Positions 52,965 through 62,124 of a stretch of DNA of 64,000 nucleotides are shown here, piece by piece. The translations under genes were made by a program, and so were the position numbers. The DNA comes from Desulfonatronum lacustre DSM 10312 (GTDB taxonomy: Bacteria > Desulfobacterota > Desulfovibrionia > Desulfovibrionales > Desulfonatronaceae): NCBI RefSeq assembly GCF_000519265.1, contig NZ_KI912608.1, positions 2,513,313 to 2,577,312 on the forward strand. Direction: 5' to 3'. Each line of letters begins with the position of its first letter. The first letter of the stretch is position 1. The notes under the pieces are model-generated. The model was given only the letters and a program-made list of their open reading frames with translations. It did no database searches and had not been told where the DNA came from.

Positions 52965-54266
52965 CTATCCCCAGAAGTGTCCGTAGATCATCCCGCTGAT
53001 GGTGGCCATGACCACCACCAGGCAGACGAAGACCACGGTCTTCCGGGTGCCCATGATGCTCCGGATGACCAGCATATTCGGCAGGCTCAGAGCCGGACCG
53101 GCCAGAAGCAGGGCCAGGGCCGGGCCCTTGCCCATACCGCTGCCCAGGAGTCCTTCCAGAATGGGCACCTCGGTCAGGGTGGCGAAGTACATGAACGCGC
53201 CGACGAATGAGGCGAAAAAGTTCGCTCCCAGCGAGTTGCCGCCCACGGACGCGCTGACCCATTCCGAGGGAATCAGGCCTTCGTTGCCTGGACGCCCCAG
53301 GAGCAGTCCGGCCACGAAAACGCCGATCAGCAGCAGGGGCAGAATCTGCTTGGCGAAGATCCAGGACGATGAGAACCACTGCCCCAGCTCGTCTTCACGG
53401 GTGCTGATCACCGCGGACAGGCCGATGAATCCGGCCACGAAGGCGATGGTCGGCTCCTGGGGAAAAGCCAGGGCCAGGGCCGCGGTGGGCAGGGCGACCA
53501 GGGCCATGCGCGACCAGGGCAGGCCGAACCACAGCGGGAGAATCACGGCCAGGACAGCGGCGAAGATCGCCGTCAGCATCCATTTGTGTTCCGCCACCGT
53601 CCGCCAGACGCCTTCGGCCGCTTCGGGCGCGCCCCAGTTGGCGAACACCAGAATGCCGATCATGCTCAGGAAGTACAGGCCGGTCCGGCCCAGTCCGCGC
53701 GTGGGTTCTTCCTCGGGCATTTGCGCGGCCTGAGCAGCCTTGTCCGCCTCTTCCCGGCGATAGATCAGGTGCATGATCAGACCGATGACCACGGCGAAGC
53801 CGATCGCGCCAACGGCCCGGGCAATCCCCATTTCCGGCCCCAGGACCCTGGCCGTGAGCACGATGGCCAAGATGTTGATGGCCGGGCCGGAATACAGGAA
53901 CGCCGTGGCCGGGCCGATGCCTGCGCCCATCCGGTAGATGCCCGCGAACAGGGGCAGGATGGTGCAGGAGCAGACCGCCAGGATTGAGCCGGAGCAGGAG
54001 GCCACGCCGTAGGCGCAGGCCTTGTTGGCTTGGGGCCCCAGGTACTTGAGCACGGAGTTCTGGCTGACGAACACGCCGATGGCCCCGGCGATGAAAAAGG
54101 CCGGGATCAGACAAAGCAGCACGTGCTCCTGGGCGTACCAGCGGGCCAGTTGCAAGGCCTCGTGAACCGCGTTGTCGAACCTCGGCAGGCCCACCGGCAG
54201 ATAGTACATGACCAGAAAGACCGTCACGATGACGGCCAAAGGCTTCCATTCGGATTTCCAATTCAT
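52965..54266 (-). CDS. PF03773-family permease (ArsP-like)
   Basis: A 433-residue membrane protein with around ten helices. GVASCSGSILAVCSCTILPLFAG has the family-typical CSC motif after SGSIL; SGPAINILAIVLTARVLG follows. The family includes organoarsenical permease ArsP and metal efflux permeases. It lies in an arsenic locus, so an arsenic or related metalloid role is the best guess. The start is 30 bases from element B2. Confidence 0.85.
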   Translation of the reverse strand: MNWKSEWKPLAVIVTVFLVMYYLPVGLPRFDNAVHEALQLARWYAQEHVLLCLIPAFFIAGAIGVFVSQNSVLKYLGPQANKACAYGVASCSGSILAVCSCTILPLFAGIYRMGAGIGPATAFLYSGPAINILAIVLTARVLGPEMGIARAVGAIGFAVVIGLIMHLIYRREEADKAAQAAQMPEEEPTRGLGRTGLYFLSMIGILVFANWGAPEAAEGVWRTVAEHKWMLTAIFAAVLAVILPLWFGLPWSRMALVALPTAALALAFPQEPTIAFVAGFIGLSAVISTREDELGQWFSSSWIFAKQILPLLLIGVFVAGLLLGRPGNEGLIPSEWVSASVGGNSLGANFFASFVGAFMYFATLTEVPILEGLLGSGMGKGPALALLLAGPALSLPNMLVIRSIMGTRKTVVFVCLVVVMATISGMIYGHFWG

Positions 54267-54296
54267 GATAGGGCCTTTTGTTGTTCAAGAAATTGG

Positions 54297-54481
54297 GTAT
54301 CTACTCAGCACATTTTGTATCCGCCCTTGCTCCGGCAATCGGAGTCGGGGTCGCTATCGGAATCGGAATCGGAACAGGAAAAATTTTAAACGCACCCCAG
54401 CGTTTCGATCCCGATCCCGATTCCGATTCCGATTCCGATTCCGACCCCGGCAACAGAATTCCTCTGTGCTGAGTAGTTACA
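54297..54481. mobile_element. Terminal-repeat hairpin element B2
   Basis: An inverted copy of B1 with near-perfect terminal repeats GTATCTACTCAGCACA and TGTGCTGAGTAGTTAC (15 of 16 bases complementary), inner arrays of GGAATC and GATTCC-type hexamers, and flanking AAATTGG on both sides (54290-54296 and 54482-54488), possibly a target-site duplication with one base offset. No coding capacity. Confidence 0.88.
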
Positions 54482-54541
54482 AAATTGGACGCTGCGATCA
54501 ACGTAAAAAGACTGGATTCCCGCCTACGCGGGAATGACGTT

Positions 54542-55024
54542 CTACCCCGCCGTCGCCAAACTGACGCCCAATTGCCTCCAACGCATCAGAATATCCTGCT
54601 TGGACATGAACCCCTCGTGGCGGAAGAGTTCCTTGCCCTCGGCATCGAAAAAAATCTGAGTGGGAATCATCCGGACGCTGAACTGGCGGCCCGCTTCCGG
54701 GTTTTTCCAGACGTCGATGAAATGCGTGGTGAAGGCTTCGGCATATTCGACCTTCAATTCCTGAAGGATCGGGGCCATGAGCTTGCAAGGAATGCAGTTG
54801 TCCGCGCCCAGGTCCACCAAGCGCGGCAGGTCCGAGGGGATGCCGGGAAGCAGGCTCGGGTCAACGCCGTTACCGGCGACATGGGCGGCGGATTCCCCGA
54901 ATGTTTGCAAAGCCACGGCGGCCGTGTCGTCGAGCTGCCCGCTTTGGTGCTGATGGATCAAGACGATGGTCCCGAGAACGGCGATCAGAACGACCACGAT
55001 GCCGATAAGGGTTTTTGAATTCAT
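54542..55024 (-). CDS. Membrane-anchored thioredoxin-like protein
   Basis: 160 residues: N-terminal anchor helix, thioredoxin fold with CIPC at 77-80, IPTQIFFDAEGKELFRHEGF. Nearly the same wording as the thioredoxin half of the fusion at 49484 (EGFLSKHHILEQWRELGV versus EGFMSKQDILMRWRQLGV). It faces the periplasm and probably takes electrons from CcdA encoded upstream. Confidence 0.88.
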   Translation of the reverse strand: MNSKTLIGIVVVLIAVLGTIVLIHQHQSGQLDDTAAVALQTFGESAAHVAGNGVDPSLLPGIPSDLPRLVDLGADNCIPCKLMAPILQELKVEYAEAFTTHFIDVWKNPEAGRQFSVRMIPTQIFFDAEGKELFRHEGFMSKQDILMRWRQLGVSLATAG

Positions 55025-55105
55025 GGGGCTTTCCTAGAGGGGGATGGATGATTGGTTGGTTGGGGATGCTCGCGATGCTGAACGCGGGATTGCAAAGTGG
55101 TGGCG

Positions 55106-55810
55106 TTAGATATCCAGAAACGGCAAGGCGATGAAGTACAATCCCAGCAGGCCGATCAGCGTGCCGGCTCCGCGCTTGAACCACAGGCCGCCTGTGGCCA
55201 TGGACCGGCTTTCCAAAATCCGGCGGACCAGGGCCGTGGAGCTGCCGGCAATGACGATGGGGATGCAGTGGCCGATGCCGAAGAGGATGATCAGCATCAG
55301 GCCGTTGGCCAGTTGGTCCTGGATGGTGATGATGGCCAGGATCGGGGCGATGAAGCCGAAGGTGCAGGAGCCGGAGAGCACCCCGTAGGCCAGGCCCAGA
55401 ATTAACGCTCCAGACTTGCCGGAGACCTTGAGCTTGCTCATCAGGCCGGTGGACATGGAGCATCTGGATACGCCGAGCATGTCCAAAGCGACCCAAATCA
55501 GGATCAGCCCCACCAGGATGGTCCACCAGGGGCCGATATCGCCCAGCATCCTTCCCAAAAGCGCGGTGACAATGCCCACCAAGGCAATGGTCACGAACAG
55601 GCCGAAAGAGAAAAGCCCGGCGTAGACAGCTGCTGCACGGCCTTCGATGAGCTTGTTCTGTCCCCCCACGTAGCCGACGATGAGCGGAATGGAGGCCAGG
55701 TGACAAGGGCTGAAGAACACGCTGACCATGCCCCATAAAAAGCTTCCGGCCATGGCAAAGCCAGTTCCGCTGGTGATCCACATGTTCAGGGTAATGAAAA
55801 ACTGGTCCAT
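55106..55810 (-). CDS. CcdA-type thiol-disulfide membrane protein
   Basis: A 234-residue polytopic protein: SPCHLASIPLIVGYVGGQ and SGSCTFGFIAPILAII provide the two membrane Cys. It passes reducing power from cytoplasmic to periplasmic thioredoxins. It is the split counterpart of the membrane half of the protein at 49484. Confidence 0.9.
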   Translation of the reverse strand: MDQFFITLNMWITSGTGFAMAGSFLWGMVSVFFSPCHLASIPLIVGYVGGQNKLIEGRAAAVYAGLFSFGLFVTIALVGIVTALLGRMLGDIGPWWTILVGLILIWVALDMLGVSRCSMSTGLMSKLKVSGKSGALILGLAYGVLSGSCTFGFIAPILAIITIQDQLANGLMLIILFGIGHCIPIVIAGSSTALVRRILESRSMATGGLWFKRGAGTLIGLLGLYFIALPFLDI

Positions 55811-55903
55811 ACAGATCCTATCTGAGTGCTGAAAAATCCCTATTTTGCTGTTCGTTCAAAAGCGCCAAAAGCAGGGAGCAATTCGGAGTTTTTCAACGGA
55901 CGG

Positions 55904-56341
55904 CTATTCAACGCCGAGCTTGGCCAATTCGGCCTCAATGGACTTTTTGTCCATGAATCCGATATGGCGTTTGGCCTCGTTGCCGTTTTTATCGTAGAAG
56001 ATCAGCGTGGGGATGACCTGAATGGCGTATTGGTCGATCAGTTCATAGTGGCGGTGCAGATCGATGAACACGATGGCCGCCCGGCCCTCGTACTCCCGCT
56101 GCAGTTCCTCCCGGATGGGAACCATCATCCGACAGGGAACGCAGTTTCTGGCTCCGAAATTGGCCACGGTGACCATGCCGGGCACGGGGGCTTCGGGCGG
56201 GTCGTTGGGCGTTTCCTCGGCCCAGGCGGCAAAGGCAAGACCGACCAGCAAAACCGCAAGACCGAACCGCAAGGCCCAGGCTCCGGAACCGACGGCTTTC
56301 ATTCGCGGCTGAAAGCGCTCAGGCTGAGATGGAAGGCGCAT
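55904..56341 (-). CDS. Exported thioredoxin-like protein
   Basis: 145 residues: signal-anchor (FGLAVLLVGLAFAAWAEE), CVPC at 67-70, VIPTLIFYDKNGNEAKRHIGF. Start at ATG 56341 overlaps closely with the previous gene. Probably a periplasmic partner of the CcdA protein. Confidence 0.86.
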   Translation of the reverse strand: MRLPSQPERFQPRMKAVGSGAWALRFGLAVLLVGLAFAAWAEETPNDPPEAPVPGMVTVANFGARNCVPCRMMVPIREELQREYEGRAAIVFIDLHRHYELIDQYAIQVIPTLIFYDKNGNEAKRHIGFMDKKSIEAELAKLGVE

Positions 56342-56342
56342 A

Positions 56343-56576
56343 TTACCCGTTGATCCAGGCCAGCACGTCCTTCTTGCCCGGCACCTTGCCCACGGCCTTG
56401 ACCTGATCGTCCACGATCACGGCGGGGGTGCTGAACACGCCGTACTTCATGAATTCCTGCATATCCGTGATCTTTTCCACCTCAACGGCCTTGCCGGACT
56501 CGGCCACGGCTTCCCTGACGATCCGTTCCACTTCCGAACACTTGGCGCAACCTGGCCCCAATACCTTGATTTTCAT
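56343..56576 (-). CDS. Small thioredoxin-like redox protein (TIGR00412 type)
   Basis: 77 residues, cytoplasmic: KVLGPGCAKC with the redox pair Cys10/Cys13, YGVFSTPAVIVDDQVKAVGKVP. Such proteins often accompany arsR and permease genes and may hand electrons to ArsC or bind metal. Confidence 0.88.
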   Translation of the reverse strand: MKIKVLGPGCAKCSEVERIVREAVAESGKAVEVEKITDMQEFMKYGVFSTPAVIVDDQVKAVGKVPGKKDVLAWING

Positions 56577-56640
56577 AAAACCCTCCTCATCTGATTATAT
56601 AAAGCCGATTCTCAGCTGCCTGCTCAATCCCGATTCCCGC

Positions 56641-56691
56641 TCTGACTCCTGATTTCTAACTCCTGACTTCTGGCTCCTGACTTCTGACTCC
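56641..56691. repeat. Short GACT/TCCT-type direct repeats
   Basis: About seven units of the type CTGACTTCTGACTCC with variations. The minus-strand arsR gene runs into it at its 3' end, producing the tail residues VRSQEPEVRS. Confidence 0.65.
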
Positions 56692-57000
56692 TTCGCACAA
56701 GACACAGGCGTGCTCCTCGACCCTCCGGGCGTTGAAACGGTCCACGCAGGATAAAAAGCCTTTCACGCACTCCATTCGAAGTGAGTAATAGACGTTGGTT
56801 CCGCGCTTCTCGCAGCCCACGACGCCCGCTTCCCTGAGCACGGACAAATGCTTGGACACGGTGGACACATCCGCGCCCACCAACTCCCGGAGTTCGCAAA
56901 CGCACCGCTCCCCTTCCAGCAGGGCGTCCACCAGCAGAATCCGGCTGGGGTGGCCCAGAGCCTTGAAAATTTTGGATCGAAATTCGTGTTTATTCCGCAT
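56656..57000 (-). CDS. arsR: ArsR-family repressor 1
   Basis: 114 residues: winged helix with HPSRILLVDALLEGERCVCELRELVGADVSTVSKHLSVLREAGVV, with the metal-sensing Cys pair at 33 and 35 (CVCEL), then CVLCEG near the end. The last ten residues come from intergenic repeat DNA and are probably not native. A 14-bp perfect palindrome lies just upstream. It is first in a run of thiol-redox genes. Confidence 0.88.
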   Translation of the reverse strand: MRNKHEFRSKIFKALGHPSRILLVDALLEGERCVCELRELVGADVSTVSKHLSVLREAGVVGCEKRGTNVYYSLRMECVKGFLSCVDRFNARRVEEHACVLCEGVRSQEPEVRS

Positions 57001-57019
57001 GCCCCGCCCTTTGCATGTT

Positions 57020-57033
57020 TATTTGGCCAAATA
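57020..57033 (-). promoter_or_regulatory. Palindromic operator candidate before arsR1
   Basis: TATTTGGCCAAATA is a perfect 14-bp palindrome 20 bases upstream of the ATG at 57000. Good candidate for self-regulation by ArsR. Confidence 0.5.
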
Positions 57034-57156
57034 GGCAAGTTTGTGCTCGGCGTCAATAGCCAGCCCGCGAGTACATTCTTGGAGAGGTGTAAGGCGTCAT
57101 TATAGTCCCGCCCGGCTTGCTTGGAGCTGGGCGGAAGCCTGAGTTCTCGATACGGG

Positions 57157-58260
57157 CTATTTGACGTCCACCGGTTTGCAGGTCACGTGGCAGACGCCGG
57201 TGGGAGTTTGCATTGCAAAGGGGAAGTACTTGCGCTTGAAATACAGGGCCACGTGGACCAGCCCGATGAGCACCGGCACTTCCACCAGGGGCCCGATGAC
57301 CGCGGCAAAAGCCACCCCGGAATGGATGCCGAACACGGCGATGGCCACGGCGATGGCCAGTTCGAAGTTGTTGGAGGCCGCGGTGAAGCTCAGCGACGTG
57401 GACTGTTCATAGGTGGCCTTGAATTTCATGGACAGAAAAAAGGAAACAACGAACATGACCACGAAGTAGATCAGCAGCGGAATGGCCACGCGGACCACGT
57501 CCATGGGCAGTTCAACAATGTACTCGCCCTTGAGGGAAAACATCACCACGATGGTGAACAGCAGGGCTATCAGGGTAAAAGGACTGATGAAGGGAATGAA
57601 TTTTTCCTGGTACCATTGTTCGCCCTTGGCCCGTACCCCGTACAACCGGGAGAAGATGCCCCCGGCAAAGGGAATGCCCAGATAGATCAGCACGCTGACG
57701 GCGATTTCCTTCATGGTGATGTCCACCAGGGCGCCCTCAATGCCCAGCCAGCTTGGAAACACGGTCAGGAAGAGGTAGGCGTAGACCGAGAAGAGCAGGA
57801 TCTGAAAGACCGAATTGAAGGCCACCAGCCCGGCGCAGTATTCCCGGTCGCCCTTGGCCAGGTCGTTCCAGACGATGACCATGGCGATGCACCGGGCCAG
57901 GCCGATCAGGATCAGACCGACCATGTACTCGTGATGGTCCGAAAGAAAGGCCACGGCCAGCAGAAACATCAAAATCGGCCCGATGATCCAGTTCTGGACC
58001 AGGGACAGCACCAGCACCCGGGTATGACGGAAGACCAGGTGCATCTTGTCGTACTGAACCTTGGCCAGGGGCGGGTACATCATCACGATCAGGCCGATGG
58101 CAATGGGGATGTTCGTATTTCCGATCTGGAAGAGATTGAGGATGTCCGGGATGGCCGGGAAGAGATACCCGGCCCCCACGCCAACGAGCATGGCCAGGAA
58201 GATCCAGAGGGTCAGGTACCGGTCCAGAACGGACATTTGTTTGGCAACGGACTCGGTCAT
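57157..58260 (-). CDS. acr3: Arsenite efflux permease Acr3
   Basis: A 367-residue membrane carrier with ten helices. The family-defining [19 protein letters not shown] with its essential Cys and [20 protein letters not shown] are intact. Exports arsenite. ATG at 58260 follows AAGGAGAGCGCA. Transcribed behind the second arsR. Confidence 0.94.
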   Translation of the reverse strand: MTESVAKQMSVLDRYLTLWIFLAMLVGVGAGYLFPAIPDILNLFQIGNTNIPIAIGLIVMMYPPLAKVQYDKMHLVFRHTRVLVLSLVQNWIIGPILMFLLAVAFLSDHHEYMVGLILIGLARCIAMVIVWNDLAKGDREYCAGLVAFNSVFQILLFSVYAYLFLTVFPSWLGIEGALVDITMKEIAVSVLIYLGIPFAGGIFSRLYGVRAKGEQWYQEKFIPFISPFTLIALLFTIVVMFSLKGEYIVELPMDVVRVAIPLLIYFVVMFVVSFFLSMKFKATYEQSTSLSFTAASNNFELAIAVAIAVFGIHSGVAFAAVIGPLVEVPVLIGLVHVALYFKRKYFPFAMQTPTGVCHVTCKPVDVK

Positions 58261-58288
58261 TGCGCTCTCCTTGAAACACGTTGAACAA

Positions 58289-58660
58289 TTACGCGGAACA
58301 TTCCGCACCCTCGCGTTGGCGACGGCACAGGTCATCGGGGTCGCAGGCCAGGATGGCCTTCAAGTTGTCTCTGTCCGCCAGAACCCCAGGTGAGGCGGCC
58401 AGCGATTCCCGAAGCCATGCTCGGAGTAGTTCAGGAAATTCATCGGAGAGACGATAAAAAACCCATCGCCCCTGCTTGCGGCTTTGAACCAGACGGGCAG
58501 CCTGCAGAATGCTCATGTGCCTGGATACTGTTGCTCCGGCCAAGCCAAGCATCTCAATCAACTGGCAGACGCACAGTTCGTCATGTTCCATGAGCGCCGC
58601 AATGACTCGCATCCTGTTCCCGTCGGCCATTGCCTTGGCCATAGCCAGTGTGTTTTCCAT
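58289..58660 (-). CDS. arsR: ArsR-family repressor 2
   Basis: 123 residues starting at ATG 58660 (a TTG at 58669 adds three residues). Winged helix with [31 protein letters not shown]; metal-binding Cys30 and Cys32. Likely controls acr3, from which it is separated by 28 bases. An ATATATACATTC stretch lies upstream and may be the operator. Confidence 0.9.
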   Translation of the reverse strand: MENTLAMAKAMADGNRMRVIAALMEHDELCVCQLIEMLGLAGATVSRHMSILQAARLVQSRKQGRWVFYRLSDEFPELLRAWLRESLAASPGVLADRDNLKAILACDPDDLCRRQREGAECSA

Positions 58661-59314
58661 ACGCCTCAAGAATGTATATATAGCTAAACGACGAAATGGC
58701 TTTTTTAATAAGTCAATTGATGGCTGTCAAGCCACGGATCCGGTTATCCAGGGACGAGTCCGCATAGATCGAAATCAAAAAAGGTGAAGTCGATAGCCAC
58801 CGCGACCGCGACTCCACGCATTGACCTTGCCGCTGTCGCGGAACTATCTTGCTTGTAATTGTACCAGTTTTCAGGACGGTGCTGAGTGCGTGAGCAAACT
58901 GGCCAGGACCTGGGGGGCAGTAGGGACAGTGATTAAGGCCGTAAGCTTCCACCTTTAAAGTTTGCAATTTGGCTGAATAGCCAAACAAAAAACAAACTGT
59001 CAAATCTCCGGCAACAGGCCGGGGTAACCTGGGGTACCCAGTTTTTTATCTGGCTTTGCGGAGTAGTTGCAAGTATATCCAACAAGACAGGTGACCGCTG
59101 TTTTAGCAGAATTGCACTTTTATCGAATGAATACTCCCGTCCAATGAGATTTCCTTCGCCTGGAGCCGTATTTTCGACATGTTCTCGGTTCGTTTCGTCT
59201 GTTGCCTCACCATTTTCGGATGATAGCGAAAAACAGTTGCTTGATCTTGGAGCACGGATGAAGGCTCATTGTCGGCTGAAAATATGATGTTGATCTCAAG
59301 CACAGGAGTCTGGC
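58661..59314. other. Long intergenic region before the epimerase
   Basis: About 650 bases. Noted: TTTGGCT-GAAT-AGCCAAA inverted repeat (58968-58985), CTGGG-GTA-CCCAG with six T (59029-59047), a degenerate hexamer-array relic around 58760-58795. No protein gene is supported. Confidence 0.45.
59029..59047 (+). terminator. Weak terminator-like hairpin
   Basis: CTGGG, loop GTA, CCCAG, followed directly by TTTTTT. The stem is only 5 bp, preceded by a second GC hairpin (CCGGC-AACAG-GCCGG). Confidence 0.4.
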
Positions 59315-60439
59315 ATGGTCAAGGAAAATCACGATTGTCCGGATAATATCGTAAAATACGGTCTACTGGTGGGTGGTTCCGGCTTGATCGGTGGGGGGAT
59401 TCTTCATTACTTCAAGACCCATGTGGACGGCGGGTTTGAACTGATGGGCCCCAACAGCAAACAATTGAGTTTGCGCAACCCCGAGGATATCCGCCACCAT
59501 GTTCGCCGTCACAGGCCTGAATTCATCATCAACTGCGCCATCGCCGCGCTCGATTCCAACCCCCTGCTTGCCTACCAGACCAACTACCTGGGTGCTCTGT
59601 ACCTGGCCCGAGCGGCATTGGAACAGGGCATCCCTTATATTCATTTCAGTTCCGCCGCCGTATTGCCGCCCGGTGAGAACCTCACCGAAGCGGATCGCCT
59701 GGAACTGACCGCGGAGCTGCCCAACTACCCCAAATCAAAGCTGCTGGCGGAATTGGCCCTGGCGGAGATGCACCGGAAATACGGGCTGGACTATACCACT
59801 ATCCGCCTGGGTGTGGTTTACGGAGCCCATGACCACAAGATTCAAGGATTTCATCGGATGATGTTCGCCATCGCCGACCAGATCATGCCCCTGCTCTTCA
59901 CCAACAGGCGGGCCGCCCATTCCTATACCAACGCCGCGAAGATTCCGCCCTTTGTTCATCATGTCCTCAGCCACCGGGAGGAGTTCGGCGGGAAAACCTG
60001 GCATTTCGTGGATCCCGACGCGGTTTTGCTGAGCAAACTGATCCTGACCATCAAGTCTTATCTCCAGGTGAAGAGGCCGTGGAAATTTTTTTTACCTTAC
60101 CCCGTGGCCCATTTCGGGGCGGGGATCATCCACTTGTTGATCCGCCTGATGGGCCGCATCGGCATCGAAGCCAGGATGCCCGCGGAACTGCTCTTCATGG
60201 AACAGTTCTATCAGACCCAGACCCTGTCCTGCCGCCGCCTCCAGGAATCCAGCTTCGTCGACCCCAAGCCCGAGGCCACGGTATTCACCGAGCTGCCTCA
60301 TTTGCTGGAGTACTACCTGACCCGCTGGGAAGCCCTCAACCTGATCACCTCCTTCAACAAAGACTTTTTCGACTGCGGACGTGAAAGTGAGGACTTCGTG
60401 CGTGATCCGGCCCGGTTGCTGGAGAGATTGGAGCGCTAA
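59315..60439 (+). CDS. NAD-dependent epimerase/dehydratase (RmlD-like)
   Basis: A 374-residue extended SDR: GLLVGGSGLIGGGIL cofactor loop, INCAIAALDSNP, HFSSAAVLPPGEN, YPKSKLLAELAL (Y-x3-K), IRLGVVYG. Similar to dTDP-4-dehydrorhamnose reductases and sugar epimerases. No sugar-biosynthesis genes are adjacent, so the substrate is unknown. Confidence 0.84.
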   Translation: MVKENHDCPDNIVKYGLLVGGSGLIGGGILHYFKTHVDGGFELMGPNSKQLSLRNPEDIRHHVRRHRPEFIINCAIAALDSNPLLAYQTNYLGALYLARAALEQGIPYIHFSSAAVLPPGENLTEADRLELTAELPNYPKSKLLAELALAEMHRKYGLDYTTIRLGVVYGAHDHKIQGFHRMMFAIADQIMPLLFTNRRAAHSYTNAAKIPPFVHHVLSHREEFGGKTWHFVDPDAVLLSKLILTIKSYLQVKRPWKFFLPYPVAHFGAGIIHLLIRLMGRIGIEARMPAELLFMEQFYQTQTLSCRRLQESSFVDPKPEATVFTELPHLLEYYLTRWEALNLITSFNKDFFDCGRESEDFVRDPARLLERLER

Positions 60440-60605
60440 GCCGCATTACGAATCGGCTTCAGCCGGGGGTGCGGAGCCGGGAACGGGAAGAGTGTCCGAA
60501 CACTCAGAAACGCCGACCCAATGCCTTCTTTGCGGAGCTTGGATTTTTCACCATAAAAAGCCGTGTATTGGCAAGCCAATCCCGATGAGGAGATGGCCGA
60601 CCGCG

Positions 60606-60625
60606 GAGCCGTGTGCGGGAGAACC
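60606..60625 (+). other. Possible group II intron remnant
   Basis: GAGCCGTGTGCGGGAGAACC resembles the region seen in bacterial group II introns near the reverse-transcriptase reading frame (GAGCCGTGTGCGGGAAAACC-type). No reverse transcriptase gene or intron ends found. Weak. Confidence 0.3.
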
Positions 60626-60677
60626 GTACGCAAGGTGAATGGACGGGTGGTGAAAAGAACTGTAGAAGGCCGCCACG

Positions 60678-62108
60678 ATGCCTGAAGCAACGCCCCTCAA
60701 TCCACGCCAGAAATCCGGCCCGGTATCCCGATCTCCGCATCGCCCGAGGCTGGTCGTCCTCGGCCTGGACGGGCTGCCGTACTCCACGGCCTGCCGCCTG
60801 TGCCAAGCCGGACATTTGCCCAATCTGGCCCGGATCGCCCTGACGCCTCAAGCCAGGCCTATCCGGGCTGAACTGCCGGAACTCTCCCCGGTGAATTGGA
60901 CCTCCTTTTTCACCGCCGCCGGGCCGGAGGAGCACGGCATTTTCGGCTTCACTACGCTTGATCCCCAGGACTATGCCATCCGGTTTGCGGATTTTTCCCA
61001 GGTCCGGACCCGGACCCTGTTCGACCGGCTGGGCGACCACGGCCTGACCAGCCGGGTGGTCAACCTGCCCAATACCTATCCGGCCCGGCCCATCAAGGGC
61101 ATGCTGGTCTCCGGTTTCGTGGCCCACGATATGAACCGGGCGGTTTTCCCGCCCTTTCTGGCCCACCCGTTGCGCTCCTCCGGGTACGTGCTGGAAGCGG
61201 ACACCACCCGGAGCGGACCGGACCCGGGCTACCTGCTGGAAGAGCTTGACCGCGCCCTGCGCGGCAGGCGGGCCGCCCTGAACCTGCTCTGGCCCGACCT
61301 GGCCTGGGATCTGTTCGTTTTCGTGCTCACGGAAACCGACCGCCTGGGCCACTTCCTTTTTCCGGCCCTGGAAAACCCCGCGCACCCCTGGCACGGGCCC
61401 AGCCTGGATTTCCTGGGCCGTTGGGACGAACTGGTGGGGGACGTGCTGGAGCGCTTTGCCGCGCTTCCGGAACCCAAGCGGCTGCTGGTCCTGGCGGACC
61501 ACGGCTTCACCAGCCTGACCATGGAGGTGGACCTGAACGCCTGGCTGCGGGAACAAGGCCTGCTGGTCACTGACGGCCCACCACGCCACGAACTGGACGC
61601 CGGGATCATCTCCACCCAAAGCCGGGCCTTTGCCCTGGACCCTGGCCGGATTTATCTGCATACTTCCCGCTTTGGCCGTGGCCGGGTCACGCCGGACGAG
61701 GCCGCGAGCCTGGAAGAACGGATCAGGGCCGGACTGACGCGCCTGGAGTGGCAGGGCCGTCCGGTGATCCGCGACGTCCTGTCCTGGCGTGATATCTATC
61801 CGGAACGCACTCCGGAACGAACTTTGGACATTTCGGCGCGAGAAACTTCCCCGTCCGGCCCGGCGATTCCGGACCTGGTCTGCGTCCCGCACCGAGGCTT
61901 CTCCCTCCGGGCCAAGTTCGACCAGGCCCGCGTCTTCGGCAAAGAGGACCGCCAGGGCTGCCATACGCCGGACGACGCGTTTTTCTACGATTCCGAGACA
62001 GCCATCGCCGAATCCGATACTCACTCCGGCCCCATACGGGTCCGGGACGTGGGCAGGCTGGTTCTGGAACACTTCGGCGTGGACCGCAAACTGATTCTTT
62101 CCCGGTGA
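60678..62108 (+). CDS. Alkaline-phosphatase-superfamily phosphodiesterase/nucleotide pyrophosphatase-like protein
   Basis: A 476-residue metalloenzyme-like protein: LVVLGLDGLPYSTACRL (first metal-binding Asp), ELSPVNWTSFFTAAGPEEHGIFGF (nucleophile region), TETDRLGHFLFP, LLVLADHGFTS, and GCHTPDDAFFY near the C-terminus. No signal peptide is evident. Probable cytoplasmic phosphodiesterase; the substrate is unknown. Followed by the helicase gene after 16 bases. Confidence 0.8.
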   Translation: MPEATPLNPRQKSGPVSRSPHRPRLVVLGLDGLPYSTACRLCQAGHLPNLARIALTPQARPIRAELPELSPVNWTSFFTAAGPEEHGIFGFTTLDPQDYAIRFADFSQVRTRTLFDRLGDHGLTSRVVNLPNTYPARPIKGMLVSGFVAHDMNRAVFPPFLAHPLRSSGYVLEADTTRSGPDPGYLLEELDRALRGRRAALNLLWPDLAWDLFVFVLTETDRLGHFLFPALENPAHPWHGPSLDFLGRWDELVGDVLERFAALPEPKRLLVLADHGFTSLTMEVDLNAWLREQGLLVTDGPPRHELDAGIISTQSRAFALDPGRIYLHTSRFGRGRVTPDEAASLEERIRAGLTRLEWQGRPVIRDVLSWRDIYPERTPERTLDISARETSPSGPAIPDLVCVPHRGFSLRAKFDQARVFGKEDRQGCHTPDDAFFYDSETAIAESDTHSGPIRVRDVGRLVLEHFGVDRKLILSR

Positions 62109-62124
62109 CCACGGGACGCCAACC

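Noticed and set aside
58900-59060. Possible cyclic-di-GMP (GEMM) riboswitch before the epimerase gene
   Set aside because: GCAAAGCC and GGTTACC-like pieces occur on the minus strand, but the GAAA tetraloop stem and correct order are missing.
59103-59303. Minus-strand 66-residue frame upstream of the epimerase
   Set aside because: No good start signal and no domain-like pattern.
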